Source: Anaspis maculata (taxonomy: Eukaryota > Arthropoda > Insecta > Coleoptera > Scraptiidae). From it: a stretch of DNA of 64,000 bases. The stretch spans positions 8,608,070 to 8,672,069 of the forward strand of contig OX421967.1 in NCBI GenBank assembly GCA_949128115.1, read 5' to 3'. Below the pieces are notes generated by a model that saw nothing but the letters and a program-made list of their open reading frames with translations, searched no databases and was not told the origin of the DNA. Shown one piece after another: positions 14,301 to 26,700 of the stretch. Position numbers and translations under genes: made by a program. Each line of letters begins with the position of its first letter. Within the stretch, counting starts at the first letter, position 1.

Positions 14301-14711
14301 AAAAAGCGTTTTGGCCGGCGTAAGCCTTTACAAGACATTTTTCTCACTTCTGACTCTAATTTTCTTTTTCAAAATATGAATTTCCCAGTTTTCATTTCTA
14401 GATGATTAGATCACGTTTCCAGGTGTCAGATTGACCCGCTGAAGCCAAATTCAACTGCGACTTTTTCATGTCCCCCACCTTATTCCAGAACACCTTCAAC
14501 AAAATTTGAAAACCATTTTTTTTCGTTCCATGAATCTTCAAAAGAACTTGCAGCGTATGGGGCAATTCCCATTTTGTCCTTCCTCCCATTTGAACTTTTT
14601 TGAACTTGGATGGATACGTTCCAATATTGTCCGGTACACCGAACCACCCATAAATACGTCGACATAAAAGGCCATGAGAGATAAACACACGAAAATATTA
14701 TCACCGCTTGC
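11400..14711. repeat. Two adjacent, nearly identical 1656-bp higher-order repeats
   Basis: Private variants in the first copy recur 1656 bp later. Examples are TTTACCAGACATT (11565, 13221), GATGCTTAGAAC (11641, 13297), GAGATGAACGC (11920, 13576) and GTCCGGTTCACC (12422, 14078). A few differences remain, such as CCCATTTTAAC near 11828 in copy 1 only. The pattern means a very recent three-monomer duplication. Confidence 0.85.
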
Positions 14712-17352
14712 GGCCCCTAATGATTGTGTTTTTCAACTAATCCTGATCGATTTTGATTTTCAAACACAAAAAAAAACGTATCAAAGTCGTCCGTTGTGGT
14801 TCTCCACATGGAAAGTGTTTTTCATCAAAAAAATTGAATTTTTCTCAACCTAAAAAGCGCTTTGGCCGGCGTAAGCCTTTACAAGACATTTTTTTTTCCA
14901 TCTGACTCTAATTTTATTTTTCAAAATATGAATTTTCCAGTTTTCATTTTTAGATGATTAGAACACGTTTTCAGGTGTCAGATTGACCAGCTGAAGCCAA
15001 ATTCAACGGCGATTTTTTCATGTCCTCCACCTTATTCCAAAACACCTTCAAAAAAATTTGAAAATCTTTTTTTTTTCGTTCCATAAATCTTCAAAAGAAC
15101 TTGCAGCGCATGGAGCAATTCCCATTTTGTCCTTCCTCCCATTTGAACTTTTTTGAACTTGGATGGATACGTTCCAATATTGTCCGGTACACCGAACCAC
15201 CCATAAATACGTCGACATAAAAGGCCATGAGAGATAAACACACGAAAATAGTATCACCGCTTGCGGCCCCTAATAATTGTGTTTTTCAACTAATCCTGAT
15301 CGATTTTGATTTTCAAACACAAAAAAAAACGTATCAAAGTCGTCCGTTGTGGTTCTCCACATGGAAAGTGTTTTTCATCAAAAAAATTGAATTTTTCTCA
15401 ACCTAAAAAGCGCTTTGGCCGGCGTAAGCCTTTACAAGACATTTTTTTTCCATCTGACTCTAATTTTATTTTTCAAAATATGAATTTTCCAGTTTTCATT
15501 TCCAGATGATAAGAATACGTCCCCAAATGTCAGATTGACCCGCTGAAGCCAAATTCAACTGCCATTTTTTCATGTCCCTCACCTTATTCCAGAACACCTT
15601 CAAAAAAATTTTAAAACAATTTTTTTTCGTTCCATAAATTTTCAAAACAACTTGCAGCGCATGGAGCAATTCCCATTTTGTCCTTCCTCCCATTTGAACT
15701 TTTTTGAACTTGGATGGATACGTTCCAATATTGTCCGGTACACCGAACCACCCATAAATACGTCGACATAAAAGGCCATGAGAGATAAACACACGAAAAT
15801 ATTATCACCCATTGCGGCCCCTGATGATTGTGTTTTTCAATTAATCCTGAACGATTTTGATTTTCAAACACAAAAAAGAACGTATCAAAGTCGTCCGTTG
15901 TGGTTCTCCACATGGAAAGTGTTTTTCATCAAAAAAATTGAATTTTTCTCAACCTAAAAAGCGCTTTGGCCGGCGTTAGCCTTTACAAGACTTTTTTTTT
16001 CATCTGACTCTAATTTTATTTTTCAAAATATGAATTTTCCAGTTTTCATTTCCAGATGATTAGAATACGTTTCCAGGTGTCAGATTGACCCGCTGAAGCC
16101 AAATTCAACTGCGATTTTTTCATGTCCCCCACCTTATTCCAGAACACCTTCAACAAAATTTGAAAACCATTTTTTTTCGTTCCATAAATCTTCAAAAGAA
16201 CTTGCAGCGTATGGAGCAATTCCCATTTTGTCCTTCCTCCCATTTGAACTTTTTTGAACTGGGATGGATACGTTCCAATATTGTCTGGTACACCGAACCA
16301 CCCATAAATACGTCGACATAAAAGGCCATGAGAGATAAACACACGAAAATATTATCACCGCTTGCGGCCCCTAATGATTGTGTTTTTCAATTAATCCTGA
16401 TCGATTTTGATTTTCAAACACAAAAAAGAACGTATCAAAGTCGTCCGTTGTGGTTCTCCACATGGAAAGTGTTTTTCATCAAAAAAATTGAATTTTTCTC
16501 AACCTAAAAAGCGCTTTGGCCGGCGTTAGCCTTTACAAGACTTTTTTTTTCATCTGACTCTAATTTTATTTTTCAAAATATGAATTTTCCAGTTTTCATT
16601 TCCAGATGATAAGAATACGTTTCCAGGTGTCAGATTGACCCGCTGAAGCCAAATTCAACGGCGATTTTTCCATGTCCCCCACCTTATTCCAAAACACCTT
16701 CAAAAAAATTTGAAAAACCATTTTTTACCGTTCCGTACATTTTCCAAAGAACTTGCAGCGCATGGAGCAATTCCCGTTTTGTCCTTCCTCTAGTTTGAAC
16801 TTTTTTGAACTTGGATGAATACGTTTCAACATTGTCCGGTACACCGGAACACCCGTAAATACGTCTACATAAAAGGTCATGAGAGATAAACACACGAAAA
16901 TATTATCACCCATTGCGGCCACTAATAATTGTGTTTTTCAATGAACTCTAATCGATTTTGATTTTCAAACACGCAAAACAACGTATTCAAGTCATCCGTT
17001 GTGGTTTTCCGCATGAAAAGTGTTTTTCATCAAAAAAATTGAATTTTCTTCGACCGAAAAAGTGCTTTGGCCGGCGTAAACCTTCACAAGACATTTTTCT
17101 TCCATCTGGCTCTAATTTAATTTTTCAAAATATGAATTTTCCAGTTTTTATTTTTAGATGATTAGAATACGTTTCCAGGTGTCAGTTTGACCCGCTGAAG
17201 CCAAATTCAACGACGATTTCTTCGTCTCCCCCACCCCTTCCAAAACACCTTCAAAAAAATTTGCAATCCATTTTTTTTCGTTTCATAAATCTTCAAAAGA
17301 ACTTGCAGCGCACGGAGCAATTCTCCCTTTGTCCTTTCTCCCATTGGAAATT

Positions 17353-18320
17353 TCTAGCGCACTTTCCCAAAAAATGGGAAAAAGGCGCTTTTAGCTTCAC
17401 TTTGTCCGTCCGTCCGTCTGTCCGTCCGTCTTCACCCGGTATAACTCCTCAGGGTAGAAAGATATCGATGTGGTGTAAACGCTGATCAATAATACATATG
17501 TCCAGGATGTCAAGTTGACTTTTGGTTTTTTGTTATTCTGCCGCCATCTTCGATCCGCCATTTTGAATTTCTTTTAAAGTGATCCGATTGAGATGAAATT
17601 TGTAGGCAATCTAAACCACATCAAGATCTATCCAATTTTCGACAATTGATGCCCCGCCGCCATCTTGTATTTTCACTATTGAACATGTTTCCAAGTGATA
17701 GAACTAGGAGAATAATGCCTCAACGAAAAGAGATATCGATGTGGTGCAAACGCCAATCGAATACGTACGTGACCACCATATAAAGTTGACCAATGATTTT
17801 TGTCACTTGGCCGCAATCTTCGATCCGCCATTTTGAATTTCTCTGGAAGTGGTCCGATTTGCGTGAGATTCACAGGCAATGTGAACTTCATCAAAATACA
17901 TCCGATTTTGGACAAATGATGCTTTGCCGCCATCTTGGCCGCCATATTGAAATTTCTCATCATTCAACGATTTTCATGGAGCTTGGGACTTACCTCTTAC
18001 CTCTTTTTCGTATGATCATTCTTATTCTTCAGTCAAATTTCAACATTCTGCCACCATCTTGGCCGCCATATTGAAATATCCTCGGAAATATCTTATTAGT
18101 GAAACGATTTTCATGAAACTTGGGACTTAATCTTGTCTATAGTACGATTCATTTTGATTTTAGAGCCAAATTTCATGATTCTGACGCTATTTTGGCCGCC
18201 ATATTGAAATTTCTGCCCAAATAACGGTGGAACCCTAATTAACATTTTGCGTTCACTAACCCTCCTAAAGGGAAGTGCGCTACTTAGCCTAGCCTCATGC
18301 CCATGAGGCATATTCGCTTG
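17353..18320. mobile_element. Helentron/DINE-1-like non-autonomous element in the satellite
   Basis: Removing this segment rejoins the satellite text (CCCATTGGAAATT and TTTGAACTTGAATGG) inside a T run. Visible parts in order are a left subterminal repeat GCGCACTTTCCC (17357-17368), a GTCC-type microsatellite (about 17405-17435), and repeated modules with GCCGCCATCTTGGCCGCCAT (about 17530, 17640, 17820, 17930, 18055, 18195). Then come the inverted right subterminal repeat GGGAAGTGCGC (18270-18280) and a hairpin with an 8-bp stem and 2-nt loop (18292-18309), 11 nt before the right end. Subterminal inverted repeats, a central microsatellite, a 3' hairpin and insertion in a T run together match the known HINE/DINE-1 layout. 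A TA-flanked MITE (TA at 17355 and 18281) is the alternative, but it leaves 38 bp of non-satellite sequence unexplained. Confidence 0.65.
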
Positions 18321-18443
18321 TTTGAACTTGAATGGATACGTTCCAACATTGTCCGGTACACCAAAACAACCATAATTTGTCGACATAAGAGGCCATGAGA
18401 GATAAACACACGAAAATATTACCACCGCTTGCGGCCACTAGTA
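18321..18443. repeat. Satellite fragment between two insertions
   Basis: Short piece of the 552-bp satellite, from TTTGAACTTGAATGG to GCGGCCACTAG. It ends at the TA target site of the next element. Confidence 0.85.
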
Positions 18444-19395
18444 GGGGAAGTACGGACAAAATGATCCCCCTAAGCAAACTCACCGGTTTTGAACTCAAAT
18501 GTAGACATTTTTCACCGTTTCTTGCGTGTAAGTCACTATTCGCATACTTATTTATAACATACATACAGCTGAATTACTAAAAATTCAATATGAGCAAAAT
18601 ATAATGGAAAACGTGAAATTGCCCAAAAGGATCATTTTGTCAACAGGAATGTCTAAAATGATCCCAGTGGTGTCGGCAAAATGATCCCTGAATATTATTC
18701 CCAGCAAATTATTTTTTAAATTTTTAATTTTCCAAAAAACAATAACACAAAACATTCAACATCAATATAAGATTCTGGAGTAAGCAAAAAGCATGAACAT
18801 TCCATTCTTGATATGAGAATTTTCAATAAACGTAGAAGGAATAGTTGAAAAAAAACAAGTAGTTGTCGAAGTACAAGTTTTTCGCTTGTACTCCGACATT
18901 CTGGAACTGTTTTTCACTCAATAAAATGGGCGCATAGGAAAGTGCATTAGCACAAAACGATCCCCTCAATTATTTGCAAAATGATCCCGGGATCATTTTG
19001 TAAATTTGATTTGGGATCATTTTGTCCAAAGGCGAATAATTACAAATATTGTAACCTCAAAACTGTAAATATTCCAACCAAAGAGAAACAAGTACTGTAG
19101 GAGGTATATAAAGAGGTGTATTTTATCGTAAGATGCAACTACTTTCCAAATTTGCATTTACCTGGTGCTAAACATGAAATTCCCACAGAATCCTTCTTAG
19201 AGCAGCAACGCACCACACGAACTTTGCTTGGTTGCAGAAAACCAGTAGACAAAAAATACTGCCAATCATACATCAGCGTCGTGGAATATCAAGCTCTTTA
19301 AGGTAATTTCATCCTCCATGCTGACATCTATGTAATAGCGTGGAAACTTGGAAAGGATCATTTTGCGCGCGGGATCGTTTTGTCCGTACCTCCCC
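18444..19395. mobile_element. TA-flanked inverted-repeat element with repeated CAAAATGATCC motif
   Basis: The TIRs are about 26 bp (left GGGGAAGTACGGACAAAATG, right complement GGGGAGGTACGGACAAAACG). The flanking dinucleotide is TA on both sides (18442-18443, 19396-19397). The satellite reads through the site in an intact monomer (CCACTAATAATTG near 16919), which confirms the insertion. The word CAAAATGATCC or a close variant occurs at least ten times in both orientations, including one perfect 24-bp palindrome at 18977-19000. No transposase is encoded. The TA target suggests mobilisation by an IS630-Tc1-mariner enzyme (inference). Confidence 0.8.
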
Positions 19396-19690
19396 TAATT
19401 GTGTTTTTCAATGAACTCTAATCGATTTTGATTTTCAAACACGCAAAAGAACGTATTTGAGTCGTCTGTTGTGCTTTCCTGCATGGAAAGTGTTTTTCAT
19501 CAAAAAAATAGAATCTTTTCTGACCGATAAAGCGCTTTGGCCGGCGTAAATTTTCAGGTACAAGGTGAAAGACATTTTTTTCCGATCTGACTCTAATTTT
19601 ACTATTAAAAAAAATTAAATTTTGAAATTTTGGATGATCAAAATCGTTTCCAGGTGTCAGTCTGACGCGCTGAAGCTGCTAAATCAATAA
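19396..19690. repeat. Diverged 552-bp satellite fragment
   Basis: Continues the satellite directly after the preceding insertion, starting TAATTGTGTTTTTCAATG, and decays into unrelated sequence after GCGCTGAAGC near 19680. Confidence 0.8.
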
Positions 19691-20650
19691 TAATCCCCGT
19701 TTTTTATTGATTCCCGATCATTTCATCATGTTTATCCATTGCGGATATTGGCCTTTTGACTATTAAATCAGAGGCGAAAATTCTGCACACGAATTTTTCA
19801 AGACTCTCATTCGTAAAATACCTAATGCTTAATTTTTGCCTGCCTACTCTGTCAAGGTACCTAAAGATAGGTAGGTACCTACCTCTAATTACCAATAACC
19901 TACGTTTTGGCTGCTGCAGTAATCACTATGATATCTTATTCTAAGGGTAATTTTTCCCAGGGTCTTCACCATTTCTCTTTAATGTTTATTGCCAATCAGA
20001 ATAGTAGGGGTGAGTACCTAACACGTATTGGGTGACATCTTTTCATAAGGGAAATCAGACGCATTACGCCAAATTATTACGAGTTAATGACGTGTTTCTT
20101 TTTTCTACACTTAGGACTATTGTAATCGCATTTATTCCCTGGCGGCAATACGCGATATTACGTGAACATTTTTTGTGTTTCTCTCAACTCTGCACCCACT
20201 CCATCACCGGTTGTAGATACCCGAATACAATCGCGGTTGGCCGGTGATAGAGGTGGAGGGCGAAAAGTTGGTCACTCACAAGAATGTGGGCGTAAAAAAT
20301 TGGCGGGAGAGATGCACCTTGCGGCGTTGCCTGGAGTGGCTAGCATAATTTAGGTACCTTTTTATGGCAATATTTGGTAATAACCCATAGCTCAGGCATA
20401 ATCGGTGGAATTGACACCTGAAACACGTTGAATATTTCCGACATCATGATCCATAAATCTTTTGAGTGATTATTCACCAAAATTCATCCATCACCGGTTG
20501 AGGAGTTCGTTCTTAGCAAGTACCTGAACCACATACTACCTGAACCAAATAAAGCAAGTACGTCTTCAAGCCCATAGCTAGAACAGTAAGTTGCAGCGTC
20601 TTTCAAACAGGGATTTTCTGGTTTTTGAAATTCTTTTTTGGAGAAAGCAG
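19691..20650. other. Spacer between satellite blocks; no gene recognised
   Basis: Contains the perfect 16-bp palindrome AGGTAGGTACCTACCT (19869-19884), a word type common in several insect genomes. Reading frames here are short and show no family motif. Confidence 0.4.
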
Positions 20651-21895
20651 CTAGTTATGTTCAAATTCAACGACGATTTTTTCATGCCCCTCCCTCCAAA
20701 ATACCCGCAAAAAAATTGAGAACTATTTTTTTTTTGTTCCATAAATCTTCAAAACAACTTGCAGCGCATGGAACAATTCCTCCTTTGTCCTTCCTCCCAT
20801 TTAAAGTTTTCTGAACCTGGATGGATACGTTCCAAGATTGTCCGGTGCACCAAAACACCCATAAATACGTCGACATAAGAGGCCGTGAGAGATAAACACA
20901 CGGAAATATTATCACCGCTTGCGGCCCCTAATGGTTGTGTTTGTCAATGAACCCTAATCGATTTTGATTTCCAAACACGCAACAGAACGTATTCAAATCG
21001 TCTGTCGTGACTTTCTGCATGGGGAGTGTTTTTCATTGAGAAAATTGAGTCTTTTTCGACCAAAAAAGCGCTTTGGCCGGCGTAAACCTTTACAAGACAT
21101 TTTTATTCAATCTGACTTTGATTTCACTTTTCAAAACATGAATTTTTCAGTTTTTATTTCTAGATGATTAGAATACGTTTCCAGGTGTCAGTTTGAACCG
21201 CTGAAGCCAAATTCAACGACGATTTTCTCATGCCCCCGCCCCCTTCCGAAACACTTGCGAAAAAAATTGAAAATATATTTTTTTTGTTCCATTAATCTTC
21301 AAAAGAACTTGCAGCGCATGGAGCGATTCCTCCTTTGTCCTTTCTCTCATTTGAAGTTTTTTGAACTTGGATGGATACGTTCCCAGATTGTCTGGTGCAC
21401 CGAAACACCCATAAATACGTCGACATAAGAGGCCGATGAGAGATAAGCACACGAAAATATTATCACCGCTTGCGGCCCCTATGATTGTGTTTTCCAATGA
21501 ACCCTAATCGATTTTGATTTCTCAACACGCAACAGAACGTATTCAAATCGTCTGTCGTGGCTCTCTTCATGGAAAGTGTTTTCCATCAAAAAAATTGAGT
21601 CTTTTCCGACCGAAAAAGCGCTTTGGCCGGCATAAACCTCTACAAGATATTTTTATTCAATCTGACTTTGATTTTACTTTTCAAAATATGAATTTCTCAG
21701 TTTTTATTTCTAGATGGCAAGAATACGTTTCCAGGTGTTAGTTTGACCCGCTGAAGCGAAATTCATTGACGATTTTTTCATGCTTCTCCCTCCAAAACAC
21801 CCGCAAAAAAATTCAAAACTATCTTGTTTTCGTTCCATAAATCCTCAAAACAACTTGCAGCGCATGGAGCAATTCCTTCTTCCTCCGCCTTCTAA
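20651..21895. repeat. Diverged outer block of the 552-bp satellite (about 2.2 monomers)
   Basis: Anchors GTCGACATAAGAGGCC occur at about 20872 and 21420, a spacing of 548 bp. Sequence differs from the main array at many positions (for example ATTCAACGACGATTTT and GTCTGTCGTG), so this flank has not been homogenised with the core. Confidence 0.9.
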
Positions 21896-22575
21896 AATTC
21901 CCAATCCAAAACCCACCCTGGAACAAGTACGTTCGACTGTATAAGTAGCTAGTTAACTATGAAGGCAGGTACTTGGGTAGATAGGATTATGTAGGTATAG
22001 GTACCTATCAAATTTTTCCAACATCAGTCATAATTGAAAGCAGGGGGCAGCAATGGGGTTTTTGGAAACCCCCTCTTGCCCTTTACGCCATTGCACTGCA
22101 AAGTCCTTTTCCTCCTTCTGTCCCTAAATCGGGTTGGATCACTATCGATTTAGGTTCGATGCTTTCCCCTGGAAACATCAAAATCCAAATGACGCGTTTT
22201 CCCCGAGAGGTTGTCGCAACCGTGGCGTGCCTAGCTGTGAGTTCTGAGACATAGAGCTGCATGCACCACACACTTCTGACGAAATCCAACGCGCAAGGTT
22301 TGCGAGGACCAGACGCTAAGGCTAGCTGCTAGCTTTGACTTCCATCTGTTGTGGAGTAGTTTCTCTATTATGGGAGACATTGTAAATTACAGGTTCCTGC
22401 AATTTGTGACCCTGTTTTGAAGGTTTGCGTAGAGCTCAGGGGGAGGAGCAGCAATGGCCGCGATGGACTCTTAATGACACAATAATATTACTCTTAGCCC
22501 TGATTGGCAGGGTCGGTCAGGGAGACCTAATAACACAAAAATATGCCAAAAGTGATAGCTAATGTGAATAAAGTC
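21896..22575. other. Spacer, possibly the 3' part of a retroposon
   Basis: No coding domain was found. The stretch from about 22290 leads into AATGTGAATAAAGTC followed directly by an ATA/TAA run, which resembles the 3' end of a non-LTR element with a short-repeat tail. That reading is weak because no reverse transcriptase is attached. Confidence 0.3.
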
Positions 22576-22601
22576 ATAATAATAATAATAATAATAATAA
22601 T
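22576..22601. repeat. (ATA)n microsatellite
   Basis: About nine ATA/TAA triplets immediately after AATAAAGTC. Confidence 0.9.
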
Positions 22602-23799
22602 GAATGCAACAGTGGGTACATGGAATTATGTCCAATATGGGAGAGGGTGAGGGAACAACAGAAATACGGAAAATACGGAGACGAAAAGGAAACGTTATTC
22701 GGAATTAATGGCGGCGTAACTGGGGAGGCCCGGCGTCCAGGCCTCGGATGATATAAGTAGGAAATATGAAGGCCGATAGTGCATTATGGCCACTTACTGA
22801 TGTGGTTTCGCCGGGATATTACAAAGTTAGGAAGCGAAATAATGTTTTGCCGCTAATGTGCCGTACTTTGTTCTTTGCTTTGCCATCTCTCCTTTGATTT
22901 ACTGACTAGCCGGCCCGTTTCTTATAGATTAGTTATTAGCTTGCGCTGCCGGTCTCTTAGGGTGGCGAAACTTTCTAGTCTTCCTCCACTTTGTTATTAT
23001 TACCATCCATGGCGGCGGTATTATTACGTTTGCCTTGCACCACGCGAGAGCATATAAAAAGTAAACTGACAAAATCAAGAGAGCTCAGAGGAAGCTTTGA
23101 TAACGTCTCCAAATTATTTCCAGACGTGTGTCTTTTTCGGGGTGTTTTATTAAGCTTCCTCTGGACACCTTATCCCGGAGCTTTCCCCTTTTTCTACTCG
23201 CGCGCGCAGATTTATATATGAGTGTTGGTGTGTACCAGGAGAAGCTTTCTTTATGACTTTCTCTCTATATGGGTGCACATAAATACGTGGCGGTGGTGGT
23301 GGCAAGTTAGAGGCTGGCACTACTGATGGCGTAATAGAGAAGACCCCGAGTTTTTATTTGTTTTAGATGGTTGAAACGTATTAGCGGAATGTACATATCG
23401 CCCCGTTTACGGTATGATTTTTTCTTGTATCGGGTGGCTTAAGTTCCCTAATAAAAGGACAGTAAAAACGCATAGGTACGTCTGATGTATCACGCCGCCG
23501 GCGAAAATCCCCCGGGAATAAGTAGTGAAAGGGCACGTGTCGTAAAAGTGAGCTGGAATGGTACGAGCATAGATTTCTGGCCTTCATATTTGGAAGCATC
23601 GGGATTCTGGAGTTCGGGACTAATGGAAATGACAACCGCAGATCATAACCCAGGTCTGTTTTACATTTTCAACAAGAAAATTCCCGGAAAATTAAGAAGA
23701 GAATTGTTGGAAAATGTCAAAGAGCCGGTCACCTCTTGTTTTTAAGAAAAATTGGTGAATATCTGTTCACAGGATAAGAACCGTAGGTCCGATTTTGGA
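22602..23799. other. No gene recognised
   Basis: Mixed sequence. Overlapping frames on both strands around 23381-23745 have no recognisable motif. GCATATAAAAAG near 23050 resembles a TATA element but nothing downstream supports a transcript. Confidence 0.35.
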
Positions 23800-26700
23800 A
23801 ATTTTCCAGAATTTTGAGACAGCTTTTCATTTGGGATTTGGCTTGGGGTTCGGATTTAGGGTTTGGGTTCAAAATCTCGGTTCAGGGTTTAGAATTCCGG
23901 TTCTATGGCTTGGGGCTTTGTGGTTTGAGTTTATGGTTCAGAGATTGGATTTGGAGCTGGGTCTGTTCTGTTTGAAGGAAGGTTTTTGTTCAAAGTTTGA
24001 GTTTGGGTTTGGGGTTCAAGGTTTGGGCCTAAGCTGTGTAGTTTGAAATTGAGGGTTAGAGTTTGGGCTTGGTGCTCGTATTCAGGGTTTGGGTTCAAAA
24101 TCTCGGTTCAGGGTTTAGAGTTTCGGTTCCAGGTTTGGGTCTGAGTTAAGGGTCTGAGTTGAAGTTTGGCTTGGGGTTTTGGGGTTTGAGTTTATGGTTT
24201 AGAGATTGGATTCGAAGCTGGGTCTGTTCTGTTTAAAGGAAGGTTTTTGTTCAAAGTTTGAGTTTGGGTTCGGAGTTCAAAGTTTGGGCCTGAGCTGTGT
24301 TGTTTGAAACACAGAGGGTTAGAGGGTTAGAGTTTGGGCTTGGGGCTCGGATTCAGAGTTTCGGTTCAGAATCTCGGTTCAGGGTTTAGAGTTCAGGTTC
24401 CAGGTTTGGGTCTGAGTTGAGGGTCTGAGTTGAAGATTGACTTTGGGTTTTAAGGTTTGAGTTTATGGTTTAGTAATTGAATTTGGAGCTGGGTCTGCTC
24501 TGTTTGGAGGAGGGTTTCTGCTCAAAGTTTGGGTTTGGGGTTTGAAGTTTGGGCCCAAGCTGTGTGGTTTGGAATTGAGGGTTAGAGTTTAGGCTTGGGG
24601 TTCGAATTTAGGATTTGGGTTCAGGGTTGAGAGTTTCAGTTCTAGGTTTGGGTCTGAGTTGAAGGTTTGAGTTAAAGTTTGATTGGATCATTGGAGCTGG
24701 TTCTGTTCTGTTTCAAGAAAGCTTTCTGTTCAAAGTTTGAGTTTGGGGAAGGTTTTGACTTGAGCTGTGTGGTTTGAAATTGAGGGTTAGAGTTTAGGCT
24801 TGGGGTTCGGATTCATGGTTTGCGTTCAAAATCTCGGTTCAGGGTTTAGAGCTTCGGTTTTAGGTTTGGGTCTGAGTTAAAGTGTGCCTTAGAATTTAGG
24901 GTTTGAGTTTATGGTTTAGAGATTGGATTTGGAGCTAAGTCTGTTCTGTTTGAATGAAGGTTACTGTTCAAAGTTTGAGTTTGGGTTTGGTGTTTCAGGC
25001 TTGGGCCTAAGCAGTGTGGTTTGAAATTGAAGGTTAGAGTTTGGGCTTGGGGTTCAGATTTAGGGTTTGGGTTCAAAATCTTGGTTCAGGGTTTAGAGTT
25101 TTGGTTCTAGGTTTGGGTCTGAGTTGAGGGTCTGAGTGAAAGATTGACTTTGGGCTTTATGGTTTGGGTTCATGGTTCAGAGATTGGATTTGGAGCTGGG
25201 TCTGTTCTTTTTGTAGGAGGGCTTCTGCTCAAAGTTTGGGTTCGAGGTTTGGGCCCAAGCTGTGTGGTTTGGAATTGAGGGTAAGAGTTTGGGCTTGGGG
25301 TCCGAATTTAGGGTTTGGGTTCAAAATCTTGGTTCAGGATTTGGAGTTTCGGTTCTAGGTTTAGGTCTGAGTTATTGGTCTGGGTTGAAAATTGGCTTTG
25401 AGTTTTAGGGTTCGAGTTTAAGATTTAGAGATTATTTGGAGCTGAGTCTGTTCTGTTTGGAGGAAGGTTTCTGTTCAAAGTTGGAGTTTGGGTTTGGGGT
25501 TCAAGGTTTGGGCCTGGGCTGTGTGGTTTGAAATTGAGGTTAGAGTTTGGGCTTGGGGTTCGGATTTGGGGTTTGGTTCAAAACCTCAGTTCAAGGTTTA
25601 GAGCTACGGTTCTAGGCTTGGGTCTGAGTTAAGGGTCTGGGTTGAAGTTTAGCTTTGGGTTACAGGGTTTGAGTTTATCGTTCAGAGGTTGGATTTGGAG
25701 CTGGGTCTATTCTGTTAGGGGAAAGGTTTCTGTTCATAGTTGAGGTTGGGTTTGGGGTCCAAGGTTTGGGCCTAAACTAAGTGGTTCGAAATTGATGATT
25801 GAAGTTTGGGTTTGGGGTTCGGATTCAGGGTTTGGGTTCAAAATCTCGGTTCAGGGTTTAGGGTTTCGGTTCTAGGTTTGGGTCTGAGTTGAGGGTCTGA
25901 GTTGAAGTTTGGCTTTGGGTTTCAGGGTTTGAATTTATGGTTAAGAGATTGGATTTGAAGCTGGGTTTGTTCTGTTTGAAAGAAGGTTTCTGTTCAAAGT
26001 TAGAGTTTGGGTTTGGAGTTCAAGATTTGGGCCTGGGCTGTGTGGTTTGAAACTGAGGGTTAGAGTTTGGGCTTGTGGTTTGGATTTGGGGCTTGGATTT
26101 AAAACCTCAGTTCAGGGTTTAGAGTTACGGTTCTATGTTTAGGTCTGAGTTAAGGGTCTGAGTTGAAGTTTGGCTTTGGGTTTCAGGGTTTGAGTTTATG
26201 GTTCAGAGATTGGATTTGGAGCTGGGTCTATTCTATTCGAAGAAAGGTTTCTGTTCAAAGTTTGAGTTTGGGTTTGAAGTTTGAGGTTTGGGCCTAAGCT
26301 GTGCGGTTGGAAAGTAAGGATTAGAGTTTGGGCTTGGTGTTCGTATTCAGGGTTTGGGTTCAAAATCCTGGTTCAGGGTTTAGAGCTTCGGTTCTAAGTT
26401 TGGGTTTGAGCTGAGGGTCTGAGTAAAAGTCTGGCTTTGGGTTTTAGGGTTCGAGTTTATGGTTTAGAGATCAAATTTGGAGCTGGGTCTGTTCTGTTTG
26501 GAGAAAGGTTTCTGTTCAAAGTATGGGTTTGGGGTTTAAGGTTTGAGCCTGAGCTGTGTAGTTTGAAATTTGGGATCAGAGTTTGAGGCTTGAGGTTCGG
26601 ATTTAGGGTTTGGGTTTAAAATCTCGGTTCAGGGTTTAGAGTTTCGGTTCTAGGTTTGGGTCTGATTTGAGGGTCAAAGTTAAGTTTGGTTTTGTGTTTT

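Larger units (their letters stand above)
3421..17352. repeat. ~552-bp satellite array with higher-order A-B-C organisation
   Basis: An anchor phrase (GTCGACATAAAAGGCC and close variants) recurs every 550-553 bp, 25 times in this block. At least three monomer classes can be told apart. A has a TGCGACTTTTTCATG region, B has AACGGCGATTTTTTCATG with the CCAGCTGAAG variant, and C has AACTGCCATG with ACAACTTGCAGC. From about 4.4 kb to 16.6 kb the order is roughly A B C C' C' A' B A B C B C A B C A B C A B C' A'. The most diverged monomers are at the edges (3421-4150 and 16400-17352), as expected when homogenisation is strongest in the centre. Each monomer carries overlapping frames of 65-98 codons on the minus strand and one of 67 codons on the plus strand. 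These repeat with the monomer, match no family I know, and are treated as chance frames. Confidence 0.95.

Noticed and set aside
4464..16893. 96-98 codon minus-strand frames and 67-codon plus-strand frames in nearly every satellite monomer, as possible small proteins
   Set aside because: They recur only because the monomer recurs, two overlapping minus frames coexist in most monomers, downstream parts change freely between classes, and no family motif is visible.
22290..22601. 3' end of a LINE with (TAA)n tail
   Set aside because: Only the tail pattern supports it; no coding homology or target duplication was found, so it is kept as a weak note, not a called element.
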